A stretch of DNA of 64,000 bases, from contig NZ_JADBEF010000001.1 of NCBI RefSeq assembly GCF_014873535.1, forward strand, positions 6,820,001 through 6,884,000. The letters are read 5' to 3'. How positions within the stretch are numbered: position 1 is the stretch's first letter; each line of letters starts with the position of its first letter. The position numbers and the translations under genes are program-made. This document shows, piece by piece, positions 1 through 8,942 of the stretch. This stretch comes from Nonomuraea africana (GTDB lineage Bacteria; Actinomycetota; Actinomycetes; Streptosporangiales; Streptosporangiaceae). Under the pieces are notes generated by a model. That model saw only the letters and a list, made by a program, of their open reading frames with translations. It was not told where the DNA came from and made no database searches.

Positions 1-31
1 AGATATAGAGCCTGACGAACCCAGGACCGGG

Positions 32-1255
32 ATGTTCCGGTCTCTCAGGGTTCACAACTACCGGCTGTTCGCGGCCGGCGGCATCGTCTCCAACCTCGGC
101 ACCTGGATGCAGCGCACCGCCCAGGACTGGCTGGTGCTCGACCTCACCCACGGCAGCGCGGCGGCCCTCGGAACCACGACCGCGCTGCAGTTCCTCCCGC
201 AGTTGCTGTTCGGCCTGTTCGGCGGCGTGCTCGCCGACCGCTACCCGAAGCGCCCCGTGCTCATCATCGCGCAGTCGCTCATGGCGATGCTGGCGGTGAC
301 CATGGGCGTCCTCACCGTCACCGGCTCGGCCGAGGTGTGGCACGTCTACACGATGGCCTTCGCGCTCGGCGTCATCTCCTGTGTGGAGGTGCCGACCCGG
401 CAGGCGTTCGTGGTCGAGATGGTCGGCAGGGAGGATCTGCCCAACGCCATCGCGCTCAACGCCTCGATCTTCAACCTGGCCCGCGTGGTCGGCCCCGCGC
501 TCGCCGGTGTGCTCATGTACGCCATCGGCACCGGACCGATCTTCCTGCTCAACGCGCTGACCTTCGGCGGCGTCATCTCCAGCCTGCTCCTCATGCGCAG
601 GTCCGAGCTGACCCCCGCCGAGCTCGTCCCCAGGGCGAAGGGCCAGCTGCGCGAGGGGCTGCGCTACGTCGTCGAACGCTCGGAGCTCCTGCTGCCGATC
701 CTGGTGATCGCGTTCATGGCGATGTTCACGCAGTCGTTCTCGATGTCGATCGCGCTCATGGCCCGCGAGGTCTTCGGTCAGGGCGCCTCGTCGTTCGGTG
801 TGGCCTCCAGCGCCTTCGCCGTCGGCGCGCTCGGCGGCGCCCTGCTGGCCGCCCGCCGCGCCAGGCCGAGCCGCAAGCTGCTCATCGCCGGCGCCATCGG
901 GTTCGGGCTGTTCCAGGTGGTGGTGGGCCTCGCCCCCTTCTACCCGGTCTACCTCCTGCTGCTCGCCCCCACCGGCATCGCGTTGATCACGGTCAACACG
1001 GCCGCCAACTCGCTGGTCCAGATGTCCACCTCGCCCGAGATGCGGGGCCGGGTCATGGGCATCTACGTGCTGGTCTTCACCGGCGGCGCCCCGATCGGCG
1101 CGCCGCTGATCGGCTGGATCTCCGACCTGGGCGGTCCGCGCGTGGGCGTCATGATCGGCGGGCTGCTCACGCTCGTGGGCACCGGCCTGGCCATCCTGCT
1201 CACCCGCATGATCGGCGCCCGCCGCACCCGCCGCCTGGCCGTCGCCACCGCCTGA
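32..1255 (+). CDS. MFS transporter (drug/siderophore exporter-like)
   Basis: Major facilitator superfamily permease of about 407 residues with roughly twelve hydrophobic segments in the inner membrane. It belongs to the MFS group that starts with a conserved FRSL..NYRLF segment followed by GTWMQRTAQDWLV, typical of proton-driven efflux carriers in actinobacteria. The loop between helices 2 and 3 carries the family signature (GGVLADRYPKR). The chosen ATG has AGGA five bases upstream. However, the reading frame is open back to base 2 with no stop, and relatives usually have 15-30 residues before FRSL, so the true start may lie before the window. The substrate cannot be read from the sequence. 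The next gene on this strand (RNA phosphodiesterase) is separated by a short repeat and is probably independent. Confidence 0.85.
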   Translation: MFRSLRVHNYRLFAAGGIVSNLGTWMQRTAQDWLVLDLTHGSAAALGTTTALQFLPQLLFGLFGGVLADRYPKRPVLIIAQSLMAMLAVTMGVLTVTGSAEVWHVYTMAFALGVISCVEVPTRQAFVVEMVGREDLPNAIALNASIFNLARVVGPALAGVLMYAIGTGPIFLLNALTFGGVISSLLLMRRSELTPAELVPRAKGQLREGLRYVVERSELLLPILVIAFMAMFTQSFSMSIALMAREVFGQGASSFGVASSAFAVGALGGALLAARRARPSRKLLIAGAIGFGLFQVVVGLAPFYPVYLLLLAPTGIALITVNTAANSLVQMSTSPEMRGRVMGIYVLVFTGGAPIGAPLIGWISDLGGPRVGVMIGGLLTLVGTGLAILLTRMIGARRTRRLAVATA

Positions 1256-1271
1256 CGCCCCTCCGGCCCGC

Positions 1272-1355
1272 GCCTCCACACCCCGCGGGCCGAGGGGCCC
1301 GCTCCTCCACACCCGCGGGCCGCTGATGGACCCGGCCTCCACACCCGCGGGCCGA
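1272..1355. repeat. three-copy 32-bp tandem repeat, GC hairpin type
   Basis: A roughly 20-bp core (CCTCCACACCCGCGGGCCG, first copy with one extra C) begins at 1272, 1304 and 1336, a spacing of 32 bp. The core contains CCCGCGGGCC followed by GGGCCC and can fold into GC hairpins. It fills the gap between the MFS gene and thpR, where it may act as a terminator. A similar motif recurs near 42.3 kb. Confidence 0.75.
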
Positions 1356-1386
1356 AGGGCCCTCGGCACTCGGGGACAATCGACCC

Positions 1387-1932
1387 GTGAGACTGTTCGC
1401 CGCGATCCTGCCGCCGCCCGAGATCCTCGACGAGGTGGCCGCCGCGCTGGCCCCGCGTATCCGGGTGGTGGAGGGCCTGCGCTGGGTCGATCGCTCCACC
1501 TGGCACCTCACGCTCGCCTTCTACGGCGAGGTCGCCGACCGCTCCCTGCCCGACCTCGAGGTACGGCTGGCCCGCGCCGCCGCCCGTCACCCCGTCAAGC
1601 GCCTGGCCTTCGCGGGCGCGGGCGCCTTCGCCAAACGGGTCTTCTGGGTCGGCATCACGGGCGACCCCCTCGTCCGGCTGGCCGACTCGGCCGCCGCGGC
1701 GGGGCGTCGCGCGGGAGCCGTACAGACTGACGAGAAGCGCTTCCACGCCCACCTCACGCTCGCCCGCGCCAGGCACCCCACGGACCTCCGCCCGTTGGTG
1801 GAGGCCCTGTCGTCCTTCGCGGGGTCACCGTGGTGGGCCGATTCGATCCACCTCATGCGCAGCCATCCGGGCTCGGCGGTGAGGTACGAGTCACTCGGAC
1901 ATTGGGCGCTCGCACCCGCCGAGCGGAGCTAG
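1387..1932 (+). CDS. thpR: RNA 2',3'-cyclic phosphodiesterase (LigT/ThpR, 2H family)
   Basis: A 181-residue member of the 2H phosphoesterase superfamily. Both catalytic HxTx signatures are present: H40-L-T42 in the STWHLTLAF segment and H122-L-T124 in FHAHLTLAR. This spacing and the total length are normal for bacterial ThpR, which hydrolyses 2',3'-cyclic phosphate ends of RNA to 2'-phosphates in the cytoplasm. The N-terminus (MRLFAAI.PP) is the canonical start of the family, so the GTG at 1387 is well supported. No operon partner is evident; a tiny hydrophobic ORF follows 10 bases downstream. Confidence 0.93.
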   Translation: MRLFAAILPPPEILDEVAAALAPRIRVVEGLRWVDRSTWHLTLAFYGEVADRSLPDLEVRLARAAARHPVKRLAFAGAGAFAKRVFWVGITGDPLVRLADSAAAAGRRAGAVQTDEKRFHAHLTLARARHPTDLRPLVEALSSFAGSPWWADSIHLMRSHPGSAVRYESLGHWALAPAERS

Positions 1933-1942
1933 GCTGCACGGC

Positions 1943-2026
1943 GTGGACCGTCCTCGCTTCTGGCTTCTCCCGACCGTGCTCGGCTTGCTCCTGCTGATCG
2001 TCGTCGTCGGCTCCGTGCTGACCTGA
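1943..2026 (+). CDS. possible 27-residue single-span membrane peptide
   Basis: A GTG-started ORF encodes VDRPRFWLLPTVLG followed by a run of Leu/Ile/Val and ends SVLT. It is a short charged head plus one hydrophobic helix of about 17 residues. It lies just after thpR and ends five bases before the stop of the convergent ATPase gene. The amphipathic layout suggests a real small membrane protein, but there is no strong ribosome-binding site and no homology evidence. Function unknown. Confidence 0.35.
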   Translation: MDRPRFWLLPTVLGLLLLIVVVGSVLT

Positions 2027-2030
2027 TCGG

Positions 2031-5000
2031 CTAGGACAGATCGGCCTCGGCCAGCAGCAGCGGAACGTCTCCCGGGTTGCGCAGGAGGGCCGCGACGGCG
2101 AGGCGGTCGTTCCACTGACCCGTCGCCCACGCCAGGCCGCGCGCCAGGCCGTCGACGCCGTCGCAGTGGACCATGCCGTCGAAGTAGCGCCAGGCGCACG
2201 GCACCCCATCGACCAGTAGCTTCTCGTGCTCCACGTAGCGCGTGGGCGCCGTGGGCAGCAGCGATCTGACCTCCTGCGGCACCGGACGCTCGACCCCCGT
2301 GGAGGTCACCGCGCCCGGGACCAGCTCTCCCGTGAGCGGCAGATCGAGCAGCTCCGACAGGGCCTCGGCCAGGTCGAAGGGGGCCAGGATCAGCGGCCTG
2401 TCGGTCACCAGCTGCAGCAGGTCGGGCGCCTCGACCACGACCGCGTCGTCGGCCGAGGCGACCACGATCTCGCCGCCGAGCACCGCCCGCACCGAGGTGG
2501 GCGGCGCCACCCGCGACGGGTCGACGGCGGCCAGCGCCATCCACAGCGCGCGCAACTGCGCGCGGTCGACGGTCAGCGACGGGTCCGCCAGTAGCTCCAG
2601 GAGCTCCTCAGGGCCCCCGTGGGAGGCCAGCAGGTCGGTCAGCGTGGTGCGGACGCCCAGCATGGCCAGCGCCGCGTGGTCGAGCCCCTCGGGCGCCTCG
2701 TCGTACAGGCCGGTCAGCAGCGGGTCGGCGCCGGGCAGGCGCAGCTCCAGCGGACGCCGCCCGTCGAGGACCGGGTGGGTGGACAGCCACCACGCGGTGT
2801 AGGAGGGCACCTCCTGACCGTCGACGCGCAGCGGCAGCAGCGCGCTCCTCAGCGGCGGCCTGGTGATCAGAGCGAGCGCGGCGGGCCAGTCGGCCACCAG
2901 CTCCAGGTCACGGATGGCGGTGAACTCGGGCGCGACGGGAGGCAGCTCGAAGGCGGGCAGCGACTCGAGCCACGCGTCCTCCTCATCGAGGTCGTGGTCG
3001 CAGGAGTCGAGGTCGAGCAGCACGTCGGCGTCGTTGACCACGGCGAACCCGTCGAGCACGCCGACCGCCGTCAGCACCCGGGGGTCGTAGGAGGAGTCGG
3101 CCACGCCGAAGCCCGAGTCGTCGACGAGCAACCCGGCCAGCGCGCCGCCGGGCAGCAGCAGCTCACCGGCTGGGTAGAGCGAGCCGTCGGCGCCGCGCAG
3201 CGCCAGCTCCGACAGCCACGGCTCCTCGCCTGCCGTCAGCCCCGCCGCGTCGACCAGGGAGAGCACGGCCCTCGCCACCGCGTCGGGATCGTCGCTGTCG
3301 AGCGACTGCGCCACGGCGTTCTTGGTGAGGGGGTCGTCGAGGACGGCGCGCGGCGTGGCCTCGAAGGCGCCGAGGCGCAGGAGCAGCGGGTGCGCCGCGT
3401 CGGGATGGACGATGCGCAGCCCGAGCGGAGCCAGATCGAGCGGCGTGGTCAGCACCAGGGTGCCGCGCGGCCCGCGCACCAGGCGGCCGTCGGCCAGCGG
3501 CACGGGCAGCGCCCCCAGCGCCTCGGGGTCGTCGGCGGGCAGCACGTCGTAGAGCGAGCGCCACCAGGCGGGGTCGCGGCCCTCGATGGCCTCGCCCGAC
3601 AGCTGGTCGACCACCTCGGCCAGCTCCACCCTGCGCACGCCCAGCGAGGCCATGGCGGGGTGCCTGGCCGGCCAGCCGGCGGGCAGCAGACCGGGGACGA
3701 TCGAGGCGAGCACCGCCAGCAGCTCTCCCGAGCCGTTGACGACCGACGCCTCCCTGCCGGAGACCACCCAGCCGTCGCCCGAGGGCTCGCGCACGGGATG
3801 TTCGACCTGCCAGGCGGCGTCGGGGTCGTAGAGCGCCGCATCCGCGAACGAGGGCGACTGCACCACGGGCGGCGGCGCCGACAACGCGGGCAGCAGCGGG
3901 ACGTCGGGCAGCAGGCGCAGGATGGCGCGCCGGATGCGGGCGTCGAGCTCGCCCTTGCCCATCAGCGCGGGCACCAGGTCGAGCAGCCTGGGCGTGCGCG
4001 GCAGCTCCTCCAGCAGCCGCACGTAGGCCTCGGCCACGCGCGAGATCAGGAAGTCGGTCAGTGGGCCCCGCGCGACGTGCCGCCGGTCGGTGGCCATCGG
4101 GAACGAGGCGATGAGCAGCGCGGGCAGGTCGAGCGGCTCGTCGGAGGGGGTGGGCGCGTGCACCACCTGCGGCACGGGCAACGGCCCCTCCTGCTCGGGC
4201 ACCGCCCAGCGCACCGACCAGTAGGGCCTGGATCGCTCCTCGGTCGGCCGGTCGGCGAAGTACGCGGCGACCTCGTCGGCCGAGAACTCCCCCGACATGG
4301 AGACCACGTGCCACCCGGACGGCTCGACCCTGCGGGTGACCCCGTCGACCACGATCTCGATGGCGGTCAGCGCGGGCATGCCGAGCAGCAGCGCGGGGGA
4401 GGTCTCCGCGAGCATCCGCCGCACGGCCTCGAGGGCCGAGGGACGCAGCGGGAGCCGTACGAGGGTCTCGAAACCGTCGGGGACCTCGACGGAGTCGGGG
4501 AACGGCAGCCGCAGCAGCGGCACGTGCCCCTCGCGGGTGTCGAGCTCGCCCGCGAGGGCGGGCTCGGCGGCCACCAGCGCCGTCGTCTCCTCACGTGACC
4601 AGCGGACCGCCCCCGTGGAGCGCGATCCGATCGAGGGGGCGTCGCACACCGAGACCACCGCCGCGAAGCCCACGCCGAAGCGGCCGGCCGCGCCCACGTG
4701 GCCGCGCTTGGCCGACACCCGCAGCGTGGACAGGCCCTCGACCCCGGCCGCGTCGAGCGGCGCGCCGGTGTTGGCCGCCGTCAGCACGCCGTCGCGCAGC
4801 TCCAGGCGCAGCAGGCCGGGCACGCCCGCGCGCAGGGCGGCGTCGGCGGCGTTCTGCGCCAGCTCGACGATCAGGCGGTCGCGGTAGCCGCCGAGGGCGA
4901 AGTCCTCCTCGGCGTTGGCGTCCTCACGAAAGCGCGCTGGCGAGGCCTTCCAAGCCGTGAGGACGGCGGCGCGCATCCGGTCAGTGCCAAAGGTGTCCAC
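2031..5000 (-). CDS. sacsin/Hsp90-type ATPase domain protein, about 989 aa
   Basis: Very long cytoplasmic protein whose N-terminal 200 residues look like a GHKL (Hsp90/histidine-kinase type) ATP-binding fold. The N-box segment LIVELAQNAADA is followed by the G1 box LTAANTGAPLDAAGV and the G2 box GRFGVGFAAVV, as in the sacsin N-terminal ATPase-like family of actinobacteria. The remaining 750 residues are Leu/Asp/Pro-rich with no motif I recognise. The frame is open upstream to 5057, but a GTG at 5000 (VDTFGTDRMRAAV) has AGGAG at a good distance (5010-5014) and is preferred. A chaperone-like role is suggested by the fold only. It is convergent with the 27-residue ORF and sits just downstream of the DUF3027 gene on the same strand. 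Confidence 0.8.
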   Translation of the reverse strand: MDTFGTDRMRAAVLTAWKASPARFREDANAEEDFALGGYRDRLIVELAQNAADAALRAGVPGLLRLELRDGVLTAANTGAPLDAAGVEGLSTLRVSAKRGHVGAAGRFGVGFAAVVSVCDAPSIGSRSTGAVRWSREETTALVAAEPALAGELDTREGHVPLLRLPFPDSVEVPDGFETLVRLPLRPSALEAVRRMLAETSPALLLGMPALTAIEIVVDGVTRRVEPSGWHVVSMSGEFSADEVAAYFADRPTEERSRPYWSVRWAVPEQEGPLPVPQVVHAPTPSDEPLDLPALLIASFPMATDRRHVARGPLTDFLISRVAEAYVRLLEELPRTPRLLDLVPALMGKGELDARIRRAILRLLPDVPLLPALSAPPPVVQSPSFADAALYDPDAAWQVEHPVREPSGDGWVVSGREASVVNGSGELLAVLASIVPGLLPAGWPARHPAMASLGVRRVELAEVVDQLSGEAIEGRDPAWWRSLYDVLPADDPEALGALPVPLADGRLVRGPRGTLVLTTPLDLAPLGLRIVHPDAAHPLLLRLGAFEATPRAVLDDPLTKNAVAQSLDSDDPDAVARAVLSLVDAAGLTAGEEPWLSELALRGADGSLYPAGELLLPGGALAGLLVDDSGFGVADSSYDPRVLTAVGVLDGFAVVNDADVLLDLDSCDHDLDEEDAWLESLPAFELPPVAPEFTAIRDLELVADWPAALALITRPPLRSALLPLRVDGQEVPSYTAWWLSTHPVLDGRRPLELRLPGADPLLTGLYDEAPEGLDHAALAMLGVRTTLTDLLASHGGPEELLELLADPSLTVDRAQLRALWMALAAVDPSRVAPPTSVRAVLGGEIVVASADDAVVVEAPDLLQLVTDRPLILAPFDLAEALSELLDLPLTGELVPGAVTSTGVERPVPQEVRSLLPTAPTRYVEHEKLLVDGVPCAWRYFDGMVHCDGVDGLARGLAWATGQWNDRLAVAALLRNPGDVPLLLAEADLS

Positions 5001-5073
5001 GGGGCAAACTCCTAAACGAGAGAGGGGCCACCGAAGGCTAGCGCTCCGCGCCGACAATACGGATCGGCGCGGA

Positions 5074-5874
5074 TCAGGAGTGGCCGAGCTCCTCCGAGGC
5101 CGACTCGTCGACCGAACCCTGCTCGTCCTCGATCAGGTCGTAGCCGAGGTCGTCGAGGATCGGCGTGGCCTGCTCCACGGGCGGCGGCATGACGGCGGCC
5201 TCGGAATGGGCGCCGCAGCCGTGGTCGGCGGCCACGACCTTGCCGTCGTCCGGCGCGTACTCGTTGGCGCACACGCCGAACTCTCCGCGCAGGCCGCCCG
5301 CGAGCGGCCAGAAGAAGCCACAGGTGGAGCACTGCGCAGGGGCGGCGTGCGCGATCGGCGTGTGCGGGCCCGACGCGCCCGAGTGCCAGCGCTTGGCGGC
5401 GCGGTCCCTGCCGATGGCCGACAGGACCCTGGCCCTGCCCAGGCCGTACTCGAAAATCATCTGGTGGTCGATCTCGGGGTCGGCGCCGGTGAAGCCGGGG
5501 ACGAGCCTGTCGTCGTCTTCCGCGGTCGGCAGCAGGTCGCCGACGCCCAGGTCACCGGGGAGCAGCCGCTCGCTCCACGGCAGCCATTCGGGGGCCAGCA
5601 GGGCTCCCGGGCCCGGCAGCAGCACGGCCTCGCTGACCGTGACGTTCTTCGCGCGGGAGGCGCGGGTCACGGTGACGGCCCAGCGCCAGCCGCGGTAGGC
5701 GCGGTCGAGGCAGGCGAAGTAATGGGTGACGATCCGGTCGCCCTGGCCCTCGAATCCGAGGTGCTCTCCCGGCTCTCCGGGGCTGGCGAGCTCCCGCGCG
5801 GCCTCCCTCGCGAGGTCGACTGCGGCGACACAGGCCTGGTCGGGCGCGGCGACGCGGGTCCTGGTCCTGGTCAT
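5074..5874 (-). CDS. DUF3027 domain protein
   Basis: Protein of about 266 residues with the DUF3027 architecture seen only in actinobacteria: an N-terminal helical part (DQACVAAVDLAREAA), a conserved core (GDRIVTHYFACLDRAYRGWRW, then P.W.PWSERL.PGDLGVGD), and a Cys-containing C-terminal part (QCSTCGFFWPLAG, then FGVCANEYAPDDGKVV.DHGCGAHSE) that resembles a zinc site. The biochemical role is unknown. Two starts are possible, 5922 and 5874; 5874 (MTRTRTRVAAPDQ) fits the family start better. It is divergent from the MFS gene at 5969, and the short interval must hold both promoters. Confidence 0.85.
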   Translation of the reverse strand: MTRTRTRVAAPDQACVAAVDLAREAARELASPGEPGEHLGFEGQGDRIVTHYFACLDRAYRGWRWAVTVTRASRAKNVTVSEAVLLPGPGALLAPEWLPWSERLLPGDLGVGDLLPTAEDDDRLVPGFTGADPEIDHQMIFEYGLGRARVLSAIGRDRAAKRWHSGASGPHTPIAHAAPAQCSTCGFFWPLAGGLRGEFGVCANEYAPDDGKVVAADHGCGAHSEAAVMPPPVEQATPILDDLGYDLIEDEQGSVDESASEELGHS

Positions 5875-5968
5875 CGGCGCGCCCTCGCCGAAAGGTGCTG
5901 TTCGCTCACACTCCATTCTCACCCATGACGGGACGTGCGAGCACCCATGTCAGGTAAGACTGGTTAGC

Positions 5969-7426
5969 GTGGATCGTGTGTGGACGCTAGCGAGACGGGT
6001 GGGACACGTGTTGGCCGAAGCCGGCCGCGCGTCCATTCGTGCAGGCCGCAGGACGGCGCGCGGCACCCGGCGCGTGGGTCTGGCCACCGCGAGCGGCGCC
6101 CAGCGGGTGGGGCACGCCACGCGCCGGCTTACGCACGCCCACGGCGCCGACCGCACCGGCCTCGGCAGGTTGATCGAGCTGACGGCCGCCAACAGCGCGG
6201 GCGACTCCCTCGTCACCCTGGCCCTGGCCGGCACGATCTTCTTCGGCCTGCCGGTCAACGAGGCACGCGGTCAGGTGGCGCTCTACCTGGTGATCACGAT
6301 GATCCCGTTCGCGGTGGTCGCGCCGTTCGTCGGTCCTGTGCTCGACAGGTTCAGATCGGGCCGCCGCTACGTGATGGCGGGCACGCTGTTCGCCAGGGGC
6401 CTGCTGTGCTTCGCCATGGCCGCGGCCGTGGGTCCGGGCGACGTGCTGACGCTCTTCGCGGGCGCGCTGGGCGTGCTCGTGCTGTCGAAGGCCTACCACG
6501 TCTCCCGCGCCGCGATCATGCCGAGCGTGCTGCCCGCCGACATCACGCTGGTCAGCGCCAACGCGAGGGTGGCGCTGTTCTCCCTGGTCGCGGCGGGCAT
6601 CGCGGTGCCCGCGGCGGCCGGCCTCACCGCCTGGCTCGGCGCGGCGTGGGTGCTGCGCATCGCGATGGTGGTCTTCCTGGTCCTGGGCGTCTTCGCGGTA
6701 CGGCTGCCGCGCCACGTCGACTCCCCCGACCTCGACGAGGAGGAGGGCGGCGAGAGGGCGCGCTGGCGGACGCTGCTCAACGTCGGCCCCGCCGTCACCG
6801 AGGCCATGCGGGCCAACGCCGCGATTCGCTTCTTCTCCGGCTTCCTGCTGTTCTACCTGCTCTTCCTCGTGCAGGACGAGCACCTCAAGGACCTGCCCGC
6901 GACCACCACCATCGCGCTCCTCGCCGCCGCGGCGGGCCTCGGCGGCCTGGCGGGCGCGGCGGTGGCCAACTGGGCGCGCAACCACTCGCCCCAGCTCATC
7001 GTGCTGCTCACGCTGGCGGTGACCACGGTGACGGCGGGTGTCACGGCCTTCCTGTTCGGCCTGTGGGCCGCCGTCGCGGTGGCGCTGGTGGCCGCCTTCG
7101 CGCAGGAGCTCGGCAAGCTGGCGCTCGACGCGATCGTGCAGCGCGAGATCGGCGAGGAGGTGCGCTCGTCCACGTTCGGCGTGGTCGAGGCGCTCCTGCA
7201 GCTGGCCTGGGTGTTCGGCGGGCTGATCGGCCTGCTGGTGTCGGACTGGTCGGCCGGCCCCGGCGGGCTCACCGGGCTCACGGTCGTGCTGGCCCTCGCC
7301 CTCGGCTGGCTGGTGGTGCGCAGGAGGGTGCGGGTCAGGGCGCGTGCGGCCAAGGTGAGCGCCTCGACCGCGGCGAAGGACCCCACCGCCACCACCAAAC
7401 CGCTGACCAACCCGCACAGCGGGTGA
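5969..7426 (+). CDS. MFS transporter
   Basis: Integral membrane permease of about 485 residues. It has an unusual Arg/Gly/His-rich N-terminal tail of some 60 residues (repeats of RTARG, RVGLA, RVGHA) before the first membrane segment, then ten to twelve hydrophobic helices ending in a basic, Thr/Lys-rich tail. The GTG at 5969 is in frame, but the Shine-Dalgarno is weak and 5978 is an alternative; the frame is open much further upstream without a convincing start. The DUF3027 - MFS - cold-shock arrangement is a recurring actinobacterial neighbourhood, as I recall. Substrate unknown. Its TGA directly abuts the stop of the convergent cold-shock gene. Confidence 0.8.
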   Translation: MDRVWTLARRVGHVLAEAGRASIRAGRRTARGTRRVGLATASGAQRVGHATRRLTHAHGADRTGLGRLIELTAANSAGDSLVTLALAGTIFFGLPVNEARGQVALYLVITMIPFAVVAPFVGPVLDRFRSGRRYVMAGTLFARGLLCFAMAAAVGPGDVLTLFAGALGVLVLSKAYHVSRAAIMPSVLPADITLVSANARVALFSLVAAGIAVPAAAGLTAWLGAAWVLRIAMVVFLVLGVFAVRLPRHVDSPDLDEEEGGERARWRTLLNVGPAVTEAMRANAAIRFFSGFLLFYLLFLVQDEHLKDLPATTTIALLAAAAGLGGLAGAAVANWARNHSPQLIVLLTLAVTTVTAGVTAFLFGLWAAVAVALVAAFAQELGKLALDAIVQREIGEEVRSSTFGVVEALLQLAWVFGGLIGLLVSDWSAGPGGLTGLTVVLALALGWLVVRRRVRVRARAAKVSASTAAKDPTATTKPLTNPHSG

Positions 7427-7822
7427 TCAGTCGAGGTCGTCGGCCACCGCGCGCAGCACCTGGGCGATCTTCTTGGAGTGCGCGGCGTCGGGGTGCTTGC
7501 CCCGCTGGTACGACTCGGAGATGGTGTCGAGCAGCTTGATGAGGTCCTCGACGATCACGACCATCTCGTCGGGCTTCTTCCGCTTGCCCTTCGGCTTGAC
7601 CGTCTTCGCCAGGGTCGGGGGCTGCTCGAGAATGCGCACCGACAGCGCCTGCTGCCCCCTCCGGCCCTCGGCCACGCCGAACTCGACCTTTTGTCCGGGC
7701 TTTAGCGGCTCCGCGCCAGTGGGAAGCGCGGAGGAATGGACGAAGACCTCACCGCCGTCGTCGCGGGTGAGGAAGCCGAAACCCTTGTCGGCGTCGTACC
7801 ACTTGACCTTGCCACTCGGCAC
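7427..7822 (-). CDS. cold-shock-domain protein with C-terminal extension
   Basis: 131 residues. Residues 1-68 form a cold-shock domain with the RNP1-like motif DKGFGFLTRDD and RNP2-like EVFVHSSAL, which bind single-stranded nucleic acid. The next 60 residues (KPKGKRKKPDEMVVIVEDLIKLL then a helical tail) are an extension not found in classical 67-residue CspA proteins. The long form is known in actinobacteria near DUF3027. The start is firm because MPSGKVKWYDADKG is the canonical opening. It probably acts as an RNA chaperone; the extension may mediate dimerisation or protein contacts (inference). Confidence 0.9.
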   Translation of the reverse strand: MPSGKVKWYDADKGFGFLTRDDGGEVFVHSSALPTGAEPLKPGQKVEFGVAEGRRGQQALSVRILEQPPTLAKTVKPKGKRKKPDEMVVIVEDLIKLLDTISESYQRGKHPDAAHSKKIAQVLRAVADDLD

Positions 7823-7910
7823 AGGGGGGACCTCGTTCGTACTGTCGGGAAAGATGAATGGAAGTAGGTTATGCCCAGCGGGCCCGGAGAGCGACCGGGT
7901 AAATGCGGGT

Positions 7911-8513
7911 TTAATTCCAGTCGGCGAACCAGGCGGCGAACTCGGTCAGATCCGACAGCGCCACATCGGCTCCGTGATCACGCAGCTCTCCCACGGTGTA
8001 GGGGCCCGTCGCGACCGTCACGCTGACGGCGCCTCCGGCTCGCGCCGCCTCGATGTCCGCGACGTGGTCTCCAACATAGGCCGCCGCGCCGAAACTGGCG
8101 AGCGCCCCGCCCTTGTCCGCGCCGAACACCGATCCGACGACCTCGTCCACGTCGAAGCCGAGCAGGTCGACCGTCCTTCTCGCGTCGTGGACGTTCTTCC
8201 CCGTCACGACGATCACCCGGCCGCCCGCCGCGCGCACGGCCTTGATCGCCGCGTGCGCGCCGTCCATGGCGATGTGCAGCGGGAGGGCGGTGGCGGGATA
8301 GAGCTCCCTGAAGAGCGCCGCGGCGGCGGGGACGTCGCCTGCGGGGAGCCAGTTGGCCAGCTCCACCTCGAGCGGAGGGCCGAGCCTGCTGATCACCGCC
8401 GCGCTGTCGATGACCACGCCCAGCCGTACGGCCAGCTCGTCATAGACGGCCGCGATACCCGTTCTGGTGTCGGCCAACGTCATATCGAGGTCAAACCCCA
8501 CTGATTTCCCCAC
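7911..8513 (-). CDS. HAD-family phosphatase (subfamily IA)
   Basis: 200-residue haloacid-dehalogenase superfamily hydrolase. Motif I is FDLDMTLADT with the nucleophile D8 and acid D10, motif II is VIVVTGK, and motif III/IV is YVGDHVADIEAA. A helical cap lies between motifs I and II, as in phosphoglycolate-phosphatase-like members. The likely substrate is a small phosphate ester, but specificity cannot be inferred. Translation starts at a GTG whose upstream region has no strong Shine-Dalgarno. It is divergently transcribed from the small membrane protein at 8589. Confidence 0.87.
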   Translation of the reverse strand: MGKSVGFDLDMTLADTRTGIAAVYDELAVRLGVVIDSAAVISRLGPPLEVELANWLPAGDVPAAAALFRELYPATALPLHIAMDGAHAAIKAVRAAGGRVIVVTGKNVHDARRTVDLLGFDVDEVVGSVFGADKGGALASFGAAAYVGDHVADIEAARAGGAVSVTVATGPYTVGELRDHGADVALSDLTEFAAWFADWN

Positions 8514-8588
8514 CCGTGAAGAGTAACGGTCCCTGGTATGGGAGCGTTGAAGTGGGAAGAAAGGAATTACTTATCCGAGGGAGCGGCC

Positions 8589-8927
8589 ATGGCTGAAACC
8601 CGACCGCATCGGCCCGCCGTCCGGACCGCGCCGACCGTCTGGCAGCGCGCGGCCGCCATCGCCGTGTGGGCCGTCAAGGTCTTCACGCGGAGCGTCGCGC
8701 TCGTCATGGCGCTATACATCGCCTTCAGGATCTTCCCCGCGAACCCCGCCAACGCGCTCGTCCAGTTCGTGGAGTCGGTGGCCACCACGCTGTCGCTCGG
8801 CCTGTCCGACCTGTTCAGGCTGGCCGACGCGCGCTGGCAGGTCCTGGTCAACTACGGCCTGGCCGCGGTGGTGTGGCTCGCCCTCGGCTCGGCTGTGGCG
8901 AGCCTCATCCGGCGCGTGTCGCCGTAA
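8589..8927 (+). CDS. small membrane protein of unknown function
   Basis: 112 residues with two clear hydrophobic spans: AAAIAVWAVKVFTRSVALVMALYIAF near residues 22-47 and YGLAAVVWLALGSAVASLI near 90-108. A soluble amphipathic stretch joins them. The ATG at 8589 follows GAGGGAG at a good distance and is preferred over the upstream GTG/ATG codons of the open frame. I do not recognise a family. It precedes the TetR gene, and the first half of the palindromic operator pair lies only 16 bases after its stop, so co-regulation with the regulator is not obvious. Confidence 0.7.
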   Translation: MAETRPHRPAVRTAPTVWQRAAAIAVWAVKVFTRSVALVMALYIAFRIFPANPANALVQFVESVATTLSLGLSDLFRLADARWQVLVNYGLAAVVWLALGSAVASLIRRVSP

Positions 8928-8942
8928 CGACTATGGTCCTTA

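Noticed and set aside
1272-1355. Three regularly spaced repeats considered as a CRISPR array
   Set aside because: Repeat plus spacer is only 32 bp, spacers are similar to each other and GC-palindromic, and no cas genes are present.
2619-4598. 659-codon plus-strand ORF opposite the large ATPase gene
   Set aside because: Shadow frame of a GC-rich gene: Gln/Arg/Gly-rich translation, no domains, complementary to a gene with recognisable GHKL motifs.
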